This document shows positions 8,248-14,977 of a stretch of 32,244 nt of DNA, piece after piece. Within the stretch, counting starts at the first letter, position 1. Each line of letters starts with the position of its first letter. The notes beneath the pieces are model-generated. The model worked only from the letters and a program-made list of their open reading frames with translations, was not told the origin of the DNA and searched no databases. The position numbers and the translations under genes are program-made. The DNA is from Opitutia bacterium (GTDB lineage Bacteria > Verrucomicrobiota > Verrucomicrobiia > Opitutales > Seribacteraceae), in the NCBI GenBank assembly GCA_002721705.1, contig PBLJ01000065.1, forward strand, positions 1 to 32,244, given 5' to 3'.

Positions 8248-9228
8248 ATGCTGTCGGAAATTATTGCCCTTCCGGCTCGGTTTCCTTTGCTCGTTAAACC
8301 AGTGATCTTTTCTCGCCAACAATCTTGGGCAATCCCTTTGATTGCTTTGCAGTTCGTTTTTTTGGGTTTTGCCCAGCAACCGGCTCGCCAGTCATCACTT
8401 CATCTCGAGCCCAAGGAAGTCAGGTTTCGCATTCTCGCAATGCCTCGTGATGCCCAAACCGCCAAGGCCAAGTTGCTGGCTTTGGGTTCCTCCGCGAAGG
8501 TTTCCGTTAGGGACAGTCTTGAAGTCATAGATCTTCTTCTTCCGCGTGGTGACGCAGCGTACTTGAAAGCCGGAGACGTTTGTCGGGCGGAATTGGTTGC
8601 CCTGTCGAAAGGCCTTTTCCAAGCCAAACGGATATGGCCCGATGACCCGGGCCTGCAGAGTCGCTTGAAGCAAACCAACGCCGCCTTGCGAAGCGAGGTT
8701 CAGGCAAAGGCAAAGGATCTCGCCCTTCCCGTGGGATCGATCTTGCCGGAATTCGCGGTCATCGATCAAGAAGGAGAGTTGCTCGATGCTTCTTTTTTCG
8801 CCGGCAAGACGACCTTGGTGAACTTTTTCTTCACCCGTTGCTCCAATCCCGCCATGTGCCAGGCGGCCACTCAGCGCCTCAAGCTCACCCTCAAGAAGGC
8901 TCCCGAATTCGACTTGCCCAACTTGCAAGCGCTTTCCCTCACTTTTGATCCTGAGCACGACGCTCCCGGCATCCTCAAGGACTACGCCAACGCCTATCGC
9001 TTGGATGGGAAAAAATTTCGCTTGGGCACAGGGCCCAAGCAGGTGATGGAAGACCTGCGCCAAAGGATGGGAATCGCCACCCGCAAAGATCCGAAGCTCG
9101 TTTTGGATCACACGTTCCGCATCGTGGTGGTGGACGACGAACGTCGAATCATCACGGAAATTCTCGGACCTGCTTGGTCGGTTGAAAACACGCTTGCCCG
9201 CATACGAAAAATTCTCACAGAGGAATGA
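8248..9228 (+). CDS. SCO1/SenC family copper chaperone with extra N-terminal domain
   Basis: 326 residues. An N-terminal signal or anchor segment (about 24-43) is followed by a beta-rich region of about 100 residues where related proteins carry a copper-binding-type domain, here without obvious Met/His ligands. A Sco thioredoxin-like domain occupies about 160-326. The copper site reads CSNPAMC (C198 and C204), a C-x5-C instead of the classical C-x3-C, with the distal ligand H288 in LDHTFRIVVVD. Sco proteins deliver copper to the CuA site of cytochrome c oxidase on the outer face of the inner membrane. The neighbours cyoE, the small membrane ORF and DUF420 support that role. The start is uncertain because no good ribosome binding site is present. 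Confidence 0.88.
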   Translation: MLSEIIALPARFPLLVKPVIFSRQQSWAIPLIALQFVFLGFAQQPARQSSLHLEPKEVRFRILAMPRDAQTAKAKLLALGSSAKVSVRDSLEVIDLLLPRGDAAYLKAGDVCRAELVALSKGLFQAKRIWPDDPGLQSRLKQTNAALRSEVQAKAKDLALPVGSILPEFAVIDQEGELLDASFFAGKTTLVNFFFTRCSNPAMCQAATQRLKLTLKKAPEFDLPNLQALSLTFDPEHDAPGILKDYANAYRLDGKKFRLGTGPKQVMEDLRQRMGIATRKDPKLVLDHTFRIVVVDDERRIITEILGPAWSVENTLARIRKILTEE

Positions 9229-9242
9229 TCATTCATTGAAAA

Positions 9243-9410
9243 ATGAGCGAAGAAAGCATTTTATCTCTTTCTGACGAATGCGACCATCCTTTTGCCGTCA
9301 GGGTTATTCTCGGCCTCAGCTCCGCCGCCGTGGGGGCCTTTCTCTTTTGGTTCATTTATAAGCGAGGAAGAAACCTTCCGCGCAACGTTTGCTTTTGTCA
9401 TTATGATTGA
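9243..9410 (+). CDS. Small single-span membrane protein (55 aa), unrecognised
   Basis: 55 codons from ATG 9243 to TGA 9408-9410. A hydrophilic acidic N-terminus (MSEESILSLSDECD) is followed by one hydrophobic span at about 19-39 (VRVILGLSSAAVGAFLFWFI), then a positively charged YKRGRN segment. This predicts an N-out, C-in membrane protein with Cys residues at 50 and 52. Its stop overlaps the ATG of the DUF420 gene (ATGATTGA), typical of translational coupling, and it begins 14 bases after the sco stop. I recognise no family. A role in oxidase assembly is inferred only from position. Confidence 0.6.
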   Translation: MSEESILSLSDECDHPFAVRVILGLSSAAVGAFLFWFIYKRGRNLPRNVCFCHYD

Positions 9411-10005
9411 GCTTGAAACTTATCGTGATCGTGACGCACGCACGTCGCTGGCCAAGAAATTGATCGTCGTTGTGTGGGTCATATCCGCAGCGATTCTTTT
9501 ACTGGTGGCAATCATGCGCCAAGTGAAGATTGATCTGCCCGAGGGCGTGAGCTTGCATTTCCTTCCCCCTTTGCACGCCCTTTTGAACTCAGGAGCGGCT
9601 TTTGCTTTGCTGATGGCGGTTTTTTCCATCAAAGGCGGGAAAGTGAAGAGCCATCAAAGATGGATATATCTGGCGATGACTTGTTCTCTCCTTTTTCTCC
9701 TGTCCTACGTAGCCTATCACTTTACCACTGCCGAGACGCATTACGGAGACCTTGACGGTGATGGATCCTTGAATGATGCAGAGAGGGAAGCAGTGGGTGG
9801 AATGCGCGTGTTGTACTTGGCTGTCTTGCTTTCACACATTGTCTTAGCGGCAATTAGCCTGCCTTTCATTCTCCTTACCTTTGTCTACGGATTCACTAAT
9901 CAGTTCGAAAAACATCGAAAGATGGCGAAGAAGGTTTTTCCCGTTTGGCTCTACGTGGCAATAACTGGGCCAATCGTTTACCTACTCCTACGACCTTATT
10001 ACTGA
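9403..10005 (+). CDS. DUF420 membrane protein
   Basis: 200 residues from the ATG at 9403. About five hydrophobic segments (19-38, 54-75, 87-106, 136-163 and 180-196) with the conserved His residues H58, H84, H106 and H145 of the DUF420 family, which commonly sits with cytochrome c oxidase genes. A loop at 116-127 reads DLDGDGSLNDAE, a canonical EF-hand calcium loop, which is not usual for the family. The upstream in-frame ATG at 9292 would lie inside the preceding small ORF, and the overlap ATGATTGA supports 9403. With sco and the small ORF it forms a three-gene plus-strand unit. The family's biochemical function is not established. Confidence 0.85.
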   Translation: MIELETYRDRDARTSLAKKLIVVVWVISAAILLLVAIMRQVKIDLPEGVSLHFLPPLHALLNSGAAFALLMAVFSIKGGKVKSHQRWIYLAMTCSLLFLLSYVAYHFTTAETHYGDLDGDGSLNDAEREAVGGMRVLYLAVLLSHIVLAAISLPFILLTFVYGFTNQFEKHRKMAKKVFPVWLYVAITGPIVYLLLRPYY

Positions 10006-10105
10006 ACTTGGCTTTCCCTTTTTCGACGTACCCTTTGTTGCAAGACCGCGATCGAAAACCCGTCTTTTCTCACTTCCGTTACGATTACAAACCACAGGTG
10101 GCGGT

Positions 10106-10579
10106 TTACGGTTTTCGAACCCACTTTTTAAGGACGAAATCTTCCGTTTCAGCCAAGGTCTCGACGGGTTCGAACAAGTGTTCATGGTCGGGAAAAAAGG
10201 CATCGCCGTCAGGTACTTCGCGAAGCACGGTGGTTAGATAGAGCTCCGAGCAGTCGGGTAGCAATTGTCGGTAGATTTCTCCACCGCCAATCACGAAAAG
10301 ATCGCTTTTGAGGGCTAGGTCATCCAGTGCGTCGAACGAACGAATTACCTCCATTCCTTCGCTTGGTTTCATGGAGCGACTGAGTACGAGGTTGCGCCTG
10401 TTGGGGAGGGGGCGTCCAAGGGACTCCCAAGTCTTGCGACCCATCAAGACGCCTTGTCCCGTGGTGATTTTCTTGAACCATTTCAGGTCCTCCGGCAAAC
10501 GCCACGGCAAGTCACCGTCCTTGCCAATCACGCGATCGAGGGAGACTGCAGCGATGGCTTTCAGGGGCGGCGGATTCAT
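10106..10579 (-). CDS. folA: Dihydrofolate reductase
   Basis: 157 residues, typical of chromosomal DHFR. The substrate carboxylate D31 lies in LPWRLPEDLKWFKK, followed by the NADPH-binding MGRKTWESLGRPLPNR and VIGGGEIYRQ. It reduces dihydrofolate to tetrahydrofolate with NADPH. Its ATG overlaps the thyA stop (TAATG arrangement at 10579), so thyA and folA are translationally coupled. This is a sensible pairing because ThyA produces the dihydrofolate that this enzyme recycles. It converges with the DUF420 gene across 100 bases in which I see no convincing terminator. Confidence 0.96.
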   Translation of the reverse strand: MNPPPLKAIAAVSLDRVIGKDGDLPWRLPEDLKWFKKITTGQGVLMGRKTWESLGRPLPNRRNLVLSRSMKPSEGMEVIRSFDALDDLALKSDLFVIGGGEIYRQLLPDCSELYLTTVLREVPDGDAFFPDHEHLFEPVETLAETEDFVLKKWVRKP

Positions 10580-11373
10580 TACACCGCGATCGGAGCCTTG
10601 ATGGCGGGGTGGGGATCATAGTCGACCAACTCGAAGTCCTCGAAGCGAAAACCATGGATCTCCGTTTGCTCGCCGTGAATCAGCATGCGAGGAGGAGTCC
10701 TTGGTTCGCGACTCAACTGGAGTTTGGCTTGCTCGAGGTGGTTGGCGTAGAGATGCAGGTCCCCGAAAGTGTGCACGAATTCCTTGGGCCGGAGGTTACA
10801 AATCTTGGCCACCATCATGGTTAACAAGGCATAGGACGCCACGTTGAAGGGCACGCCCAGAAATACGTCGGCGCTTCGCTGGTACAGTTGGCAACTGAGC
10901 TCTTCGTTCGCCACGTAGAATTGGAAGAGAGCATGGCAAGGTGGTAGAGCCATGAGGTGCAGTTCACCTGGGTTCCAGGCGCAAACGATGTGTCGCCGGC
11001 TGTCGGGGTTGTTCCTTATGGCCTCGATCACTTCGTCGATTTGATTTACGGTGCCCCCGTCCGGTTTTCGCCAATCGGTCCATTGGGCTCCGTACACTCG
11101 GCCCAAGTCACCTTTTTCGTCGGCCCACTCGTCCCAAATGGAGACTTTGTGGTCATTCAAGTACTTTACGTTGGTCTCTCCTTGCAGGAACCAGAGAAGT
11201 TCGTGGATAATGGAACGAAGGTGCAGTTTCTTCGTGGTCAACAGGGGAAATTGATTTTCGAGGGAATACCTCACTTGAGCACCGAACACGGAATAAGTGC
11301 CGGTACCCGTTCGGTCGTCGCGATAAGTCCCCTCTTGCAGGAGGTTTTCAAGTAGATCAAGGTAAGTCTTCAA
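10579..11373 (-). CDS. thyA: Thymidylate synthase
   Basis: 264 residues, matching the short-form ThyA length. The nucleophile C146 lies in [12 protein letters not shown]; the [10 protein letters not shown] phosphate loop, [10 protein letters not shown] and the C-terminal [13 protein letters not shown] are all present. It methylates dUMP to dTMP using methylene-tetrahydrofolate. The start codon is TTG at 11373, with a clear Shine-Dalgarno AAGGAAG seven bases upstream (11381-11387 on the minus strand), one of the few strong ones in the window. It is the first gene of the thyA-folA unit and divergent from the secreted-protein gene at 11488. Confidence 0.97.
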   Translation of the reverse strand: MKTYLDLLENLLQEGTYRDDRTGTGTYSVFGAQVRYSLENQFPLLTTKKLHLRSIIHELLWFLQGETNVKYLNDHKVSIWDEWADEKGDLGRVYGAQWTDWRKPDGGTVNQIDEVIEAIRNNPDSRRHIVCAWNPGELHLMALPPCHALFQFYVANEELSCQLYQRSADVFLGVPFNVASYALLTMMVAKICNLRPKEFVHTFGDLHLYANHLEQAKLQLSREPRTPPRMLIHGEQTEIHGFRFEDFELVDYDPHPAIKAPIAV

Positions 11374-11487
11374 GCGTTTGCTTCCTTTACACCTCTCATG
11401 CCTTGCTTAGGCGTTGAAGGAAAGCGGAAAAAGTTTTCATTGTCACAAAAGCCAGTTTTCCTTTGTATGTTTTTACCCATTTTAACC

Positions 11488-12330
11488 ATGTCGTTGCTTC
11501 GTCTTGCCTTATCCATGCTTTTTCTTGCTTTCGCAAGCCAAGGTTTCACTCAGGTGAAAAACCGTGATTTCACCAAGCGACTGGGTTCTCAACTCAAGCG
11601 TTACGAAGGCGGGACTAGAGTTTTCGGGGGCAATTTGAATGCTCGCATTTCCGGGAAACGCCTCCATGTCAGCGAGATACCTTTCCATTATTCTCCTTTT
11701 GGCGGAAAGAGGTTTCCAACCAACAAAGTCACCATCCTGCAAAAGAAGGAATTGCCTACTAACACCTTGAACTTTCCGTTGGCCTACGGCTCGGCTCGTG
11801 CCGGCGCCAACGACAAGCGCGCCATCGATGATCCCGCTCAACTGAGTAGTACCACTTCCGTGGCCAAGGAGTTCCGGGACCAGTTTCACGATTCTCTGGA
11901 CAAGAGGATCGATGACTGGATGAACAAGGTGAACAACCTGTCCATGGCCGACGTCAACCGCTACCAATTTCGTCGAGGCCGCTCCACCAAGCCGGGATTC
12001 CCCATCCAGCGAGCCGGTTCGCAAACACCGTCCGCCCCGCAACCAAAACCGATTGTCCCTGCTAACCTCCAAGGAAAACGTTCCCCTTTGCCGAAATCCA
12101 ACTCACAGGCGCCTTCGCGTTTTTGGTTCGGCCCGCGAAAGGTTACTACCGGAGTGTCGAGAGGATCTTCCGACGCTCGTTCTACGGGCAAGATTCAATC
12201 TTCCACCAAGAAGGCGTCGCCCGCTCCTTCTTCTATGTTTAACTCGGCTCCGGATCCCCGAAAAGTCGACAAGTCGCGTTACCCCACCATTCGTCTGGGG
12301 CCACGTAAGATTACCGTCGAGACCAAATAG
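11488..12330 (+). CDS. Secreted or periplasmic basic protein of unknown function
   Basis: 280 residues from the ATG at 11488. MSLLRLALSMLFLAFASQGFTQ looks like a signal peptide with cleavage near residue 22. An upstream in-frame ATG at 11398 would bury that signal behind 30 residues. The mature protein is strongly basic and has no recognised domain. Residues 40-160 look globular. The last 110 or so are rich in Pro, Ser, Lys and Arg and carry a repeated GPRK[VI]T motif (215-220 and 271-276) and a related DPRKVD. No transmembrane span follows the signal. It stands alone between thyA and the tRNA-Val. A cell-envelope or nucleic-acid-binding role could be imagined from the charge, but nothing supports one. 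Confidence 0.7.
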   Translation: MSLLRLALSMLFLAFASQGFTQVKNRDFTKRLGSQLKRYEGGTRVFGGNLNARISGKRLHVSEIPFHYSPFGGKRFPTNKVTILQKKELPTNTLNFPLAYGSARAGANDKRAIDDPAQLSSTTSVAKEFRDQFHDSLDKRIDDWMNKVNNLSMADVNRYQFRRGRSTKPGFPIQRAGSQTPSAPQPKPIVPANLQGKRSPLPKSNSQAPSRFWFGPRKVTTGVSRGSSDARSTGKIQSSTKKASPAPSSMFNSAPDPRKVDKSRYPTIRLGPRKITVETK

Positions 12331-12333
12331 CGC

Positions 12334-12361
12334 TTGTCTCATAACGACGTGAGTCTATGCT
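12334..12361 (+). promoter_or_regulatory. Candidate sigma70-type promoter for tRNA-Val and ilvN
   Basis: TTGTCT at 12334-12339, a 16-base spacer and TATGCT at 12356-12361, each matching four of six consensus bases. A start near 12368 would give a 29-base leader before the tRNA. The inverted repeat GTGAGTC/GACTCAC (12349-12355 and 12379-12385) overlaps the promoter. Confidence 0.4.
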
Positions 12362-12396
12362 CTTACTTTTGCGTCGAGGACTCACCAAGACGCAGA

Positions 12397-12473
12397 GGAC
12401 GGCTAGCTCAGTTGGTTAGAGCGACTGGTTTACACCCAGTAGGTCACAGGTTCGAGTCCTGTGCCGTCCACCA
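12397..12473 (+). tRNA. tRNA-Val (anticodon UAC)
   Basis: A complete cloverleaf. Acceptor GGACGGC pairs with GCCGTCC; the D arm is GCTCAGTTGGTTAGAGC; the anticodon arm is ACTGG-TTTACAC-CCAGT with anticodon TAC; the T arm is ACAGG-TTCGAGT-CCTGT. Discriminator A and an encoded CCA finish the gene. It ends 18 bases before the ilvN ATG with no terminator in between. Confidence 0.97.
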
Positions 12474-12491
12474 GATTTCCAACAATTCCAC

Positions 12492-12968
12492 ATGAAACAC
12501 GTCATTTCCGTTTTAGTTGAAAACAAATTCGGTGTGTTGGCTCGCATAGCCGGCATGTTCAGCGGGCGTGGATTCAATATCGATACCTTGAACGTCGGCC
12601 CCACGGTGGATCCGTCGCGTTCTCGCATCACCACAACCCTGAATGGTGACGACAAGGCGCTCGAGCAGTGCGTCAAGCAACTGCATAAACTCATCGACGT
12701 CATTGACATCAAGACTTACGTGGGAACCGAGGCGGTGGGCAGAGAACTCATTTTGCTTAAAGTCGCCGCGAATTCGGAAAATCGCATAGAGGTTACTCAC
12801 ATATGTGACATTTTCCGATCCAAGATCGTCAACGTATCCGCCGATTCAATGATCATAGAGGTTACCGGGAACGAGAACAAGGTGAAGGCCTTTCTGGAAT
12901 TGATCGAACCTTTCGGCGTTACCGAGATGGCTCGCACCGGCACGGTAGCTCTTTCCCGTCGCTCCTGA
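12492..12968 (+). CDS. ilvN: Acetolactate synthase small (regulatory) subunit
   Basis: 158 residues. The N-terminal ACT domain (about 2-76) begins KHVISVLVENKFGVLARIAGMFSGRGFNI, and the C-terminal ALS_ss domain contains ELILLKV and ADSMIIEVTG. The subunit binds valine and controls the catalytic IlvB/IlvI subunit, which starts valine, leucine and isoleucine synthesis. ilvB is not adjacent: upstream is tRNA-Val, and downstream is ilvC, 52 bases away. The 18 bases between the tRNA CCA and the ATG contain no purine-rich ribosome binding site, so after tRNA 3' processing the message would have a very short leader. Confidence 0.95.
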   Translation: MKHVISVLVENKFGVLARIAGMFSGRGFNIDTLNVGPTVDPSRSRITTTLNGDDKALEQCVKQLHKLIDVIDIKTYVGTEAVGRELILLKVAANSENRIEVTHICDIFRSKIVNVSADSMIIEVTGNENKVKAFLELIEPFGVTEMARTGTVALSRRS

Positions 12969-13020
12969 GCCGCGAACAGTTGCTTTCCTTAGCTAGTTTA
13001 AATCATAAAAAAACAAGACA

Positions 13021-14049
13021 ATGCCTGCAAAAGTCTATACCCAAAAAGAGGCTAAAGTAACGCCTCTCAGAAAGAAAACGCTCGCCGTGATCGGCTATGG
13101 TTCCCAAGGCCACGCTCATGCTCTTAACTTGAAGGAGAGTGGCTGTAAAGTGCTGGTAGGGCTCTACAAGGGTAGCAAATCCATCAGGGTCGCCAAGAAA
13201 CATGGATTCGAGGTGGTCGACGTGGCAGAAGCCACGCGCCGCGCCGACGTCATCATGATCGGTGTGCCCGACATGAAGCAAGCGGAGGTCTATGAATCGG
13301 AAATCAAGCCTAACCTGTCCAAAGGCAAAACCCTTTTGTTCACTCATGGTTTCGCCATTCATTTCGGGCTCATTCAGCCACCCCGTGGAGTCAGTGTCAT
13401 CATGGTGGCTCCCAAGGGCCCAGGCCACGTGGTTCGTTCCCAGTACAAGGAAGGCAAGGGCGTGCCTTCTCTCATCGCCATAAACAAGGGATCGAGCAAG
13501 GATTCCAAGAAAGTCGCCCTTGCTTGGGCCGCCGGTATCGGGGCGGGACGCGCCGGTATCCTGCAAACCACTTTCAAGGAAGAGACCGAAACCGACCTTT
13601 TCGGCGAGCAAGCCGTGCTGTGCGGTGGAGCCTCTGCTCTTGTGGAAGCCGGGTTCGAGACTTTGGTCGAGGCTGGTTACGCTCCCGAGATGGCTTATTT
13701 CGAATGTCTTCACGAATTGAAACTCATCGTGGACTTGATGATCGAGTCGGGCATAGCCGGCATGAGGTTTTCCATCTCGGAAACTGCCAAGTACGGCGAC
13801 ATCACGCGAGGGCCGCGCGTCATCAACGCGAACGTCAAGCGCTCTATGAAAGCCATTCTCAAGGAAATCCAGAGCGGCAAGTTCGCCAAGGAGTGGGTCA
13901 AGGAATACCAAGATGGACTCAAGAACTACAATGCGCTCCTCGAAAAGGGAGAAAAGCATCCGATCGAGGTATGCGGTGGCAGGCTTCGTAGCCTGATGCC
14001 TTGGATTCCAAAGAAAAACATCAAGGGAGCCCAAGCGGCATACGGTTGA
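13021..14049 (+). CDS. ilvC: Ketol-acid reductoisomerase (class I)
   Basis: 342 residues, class I length. The Rossmann motif GYGSQGHAHALNL (25-37) is followed by a KGSKS cofactor loop consistent with NADPH, VAPKGPGH, and the metal-binding knotted domain ETETDLFGEQAVLCGG, ECLHELKLIVDLM and SETAKYG. It isomerises and reduces acetolactate or acetohydroxybutyrate, the second common step to valine and isoleucine. It follows ilvN by 52 bases and ends at a strong intrinsic terminator, so the unit is tRNA-Val, ilvN and ilvC. The antisense frame at 13003-14034 is a shadow. Confidence 0.97.
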   Translation: MPAKVYTQKEAKVTPLRKKTLAVIGYGSQGHAHALNLKESGCKVLVGLYKGSKSIRVAKKHGFEVVDVAEATRRADVIMIGVPDMKQAEVYESEIKPNLSKGKTLLFTHGFAIHFGLIQPPRGVSVIMVAPKGPGHVVRSQYKEGKGVPSLIAINKGSSKDSKKVALAWAAGIGAGRAGILQTTFKEETETDLFGEQAVLCGGASALVEAGFETLVEAGYAPEMAYFECLHELKLIVDLMIESGIAGMRFSISETAKYGDITRGPRVINANVKRSMKAILKEIQSGKFAKEWVKEYQDGLKNYNALLEKGEKHPIEVCGGRLRSLMPWIPKKNIKGAQAAYG

Positions 14050-14073
14050 TTCTTGATATTCTACTCTTTTCCA

Positions 14074-14113
14074 ACGGCGCGGGAAAGGTTAGCCTTTCCC
14101 GCGTCGTCTTTTT
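14074..14113 (+). terminator. Intrinsic terminator after ilvC
   Basis: ACGGCGCGGGAAAGG, short loop, CCTTTCCCGCGTCGT (one mismatch in about 14 pairs), followed by TCTTTTT. It closes the ilvN-ilvC unit only seven bases before the hemC ATG, so hemC must have a promoter overlapping this hairpin or depend on readthrough. Confidence 0.9.
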
Positions 14114-14119
14114 GGGAGA

Positions 14120-14977
14120 ATGTCCGTGGACTCCAGCAGCATAGTAATCGCCACCCGCAAGAGCCCTTTGGCCTTGCGCCAGGCCGAAACGGCTGCGGAG
14201 TCCTTGACCGCCCACTTGAAAGTCGAGGTCAATCTTTCTCCAATGACCACCACTGGAGACAAGCAAGCGGCTTGGTCTTTGCAAGAACGTGGCGGCAAGG
14301 GGCTTTTCACGAAGGAGTTGGAACAAGCATTATTGGAGAAGCGAGCGGACGTAGCGGTTCACAGCGCCAAGGACTTGCCTACCGAGATGCCTGAGGGGCT
14401 TGCCCTTGCCGGTTTTCTCGAGCGGGAAGACCCGTGCGACGTTTTGGTGATGAGGAGTGAAGTGGAGACTCCCGGTATCCTTGCCACGGGCAGTCCTCGT
14501 CGGAAGGCTCAATTGCGCGAACGTTTCCCGGATGCCAAATGGGTGGAGCTGCGAGGGAACGTCGAGACACGGCTCTTGCGGATCGCCGAGCTCAAGGAGG
14601 CCGATGCCACGATTCTGGCCGCGGCCGGCTTAAAACGTCTTGCGATCACCGACTTTCCCGGTCTTCGTTTCGAGTTTCTGCCTTTGGAACAAAACGTACC
14701 CGCGGCCGGACAGGCCGCCATCGCACTGCAGTGCAGGATCGAGGATGTCGAAAGGTTTGTGCCGGCCTGTGACCTTGACACCAACCAACGGGTTTCCTTG
14801 GAAAGAGCCGTTTTGGAGAAAATGGGAGGTGGATGTCACGTCGCGATGGGGGTTCATTGCCGAGGCAATGAATTATTGGTCTATCACGAGAAGCATGGCA
14901 TGCGCTCGATTGACTTGAACGGCCTGTCCATGAAGGAATCAATCAATGCGACCATGGACGCCTTGCTCGAGCCATGA
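14120..14977 (+). CDS. hemC: Hydroxymethylbilane synthase (porphobilinogen deaminase)
   Basis: 285 residues, slightly shorter than the usual 300-315. ATRKSPLALRQAE begins domain 1, with FTKELEQALL, AVHSAKDLPT and GTGSPRR-type ATGSPRRKAQL following. The cysteine carrying the dipyrromethane cofactor is C239 in GGGCHVAMG. It links four porphobilinogens into hydroxymethylbilane. GGGAGA directly precedes the ATG, too close for normal use. A GTG at 14126, six bases after that GGGAGA, may be the true start and would drop two residues. Its stop overlaps the cobA-hemD start (ATGA). Confidence 0.96.
   Translation: MSVDSSSIVIATRKSPLALRQAETAAESLTAHLKVEVNLSPMTTTGDKQAAWSLQERGGKGLFTKELEQALLEKRADVAVHSAKDLPTEMPEGLALAGFLEREDPCDVLVMRSEVETPGILATGSPRRKAQLRERFPDAKWVELRGNVETRLLRIAELKEADATILAAAGLKRLAITDFPGLRFEFLPLEQNVPAAGQAAIALQCRIEDVERFVPACDLDTNQRVSLERAVLEKMGGGCHVAMGVHCRGNELLVYHEKHGMRSIDLNGLSMKESINATMDALLEP

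Noticed and set aside
12349-12385. Inverted repeat GTGAGTC/GACTCAC upstream of tRNA-Val as a terminator
   Set aside because: The loop is 23 bases and no T run follows the 3' arm; at most it is an operator-like repeat overlapping the promoter.
13003-14034. 343-codon frame antisense to ilvC
   Set aside because: Mirror of ilvC codon usage with no recognisable motif; ilvC itself is unambiguous.
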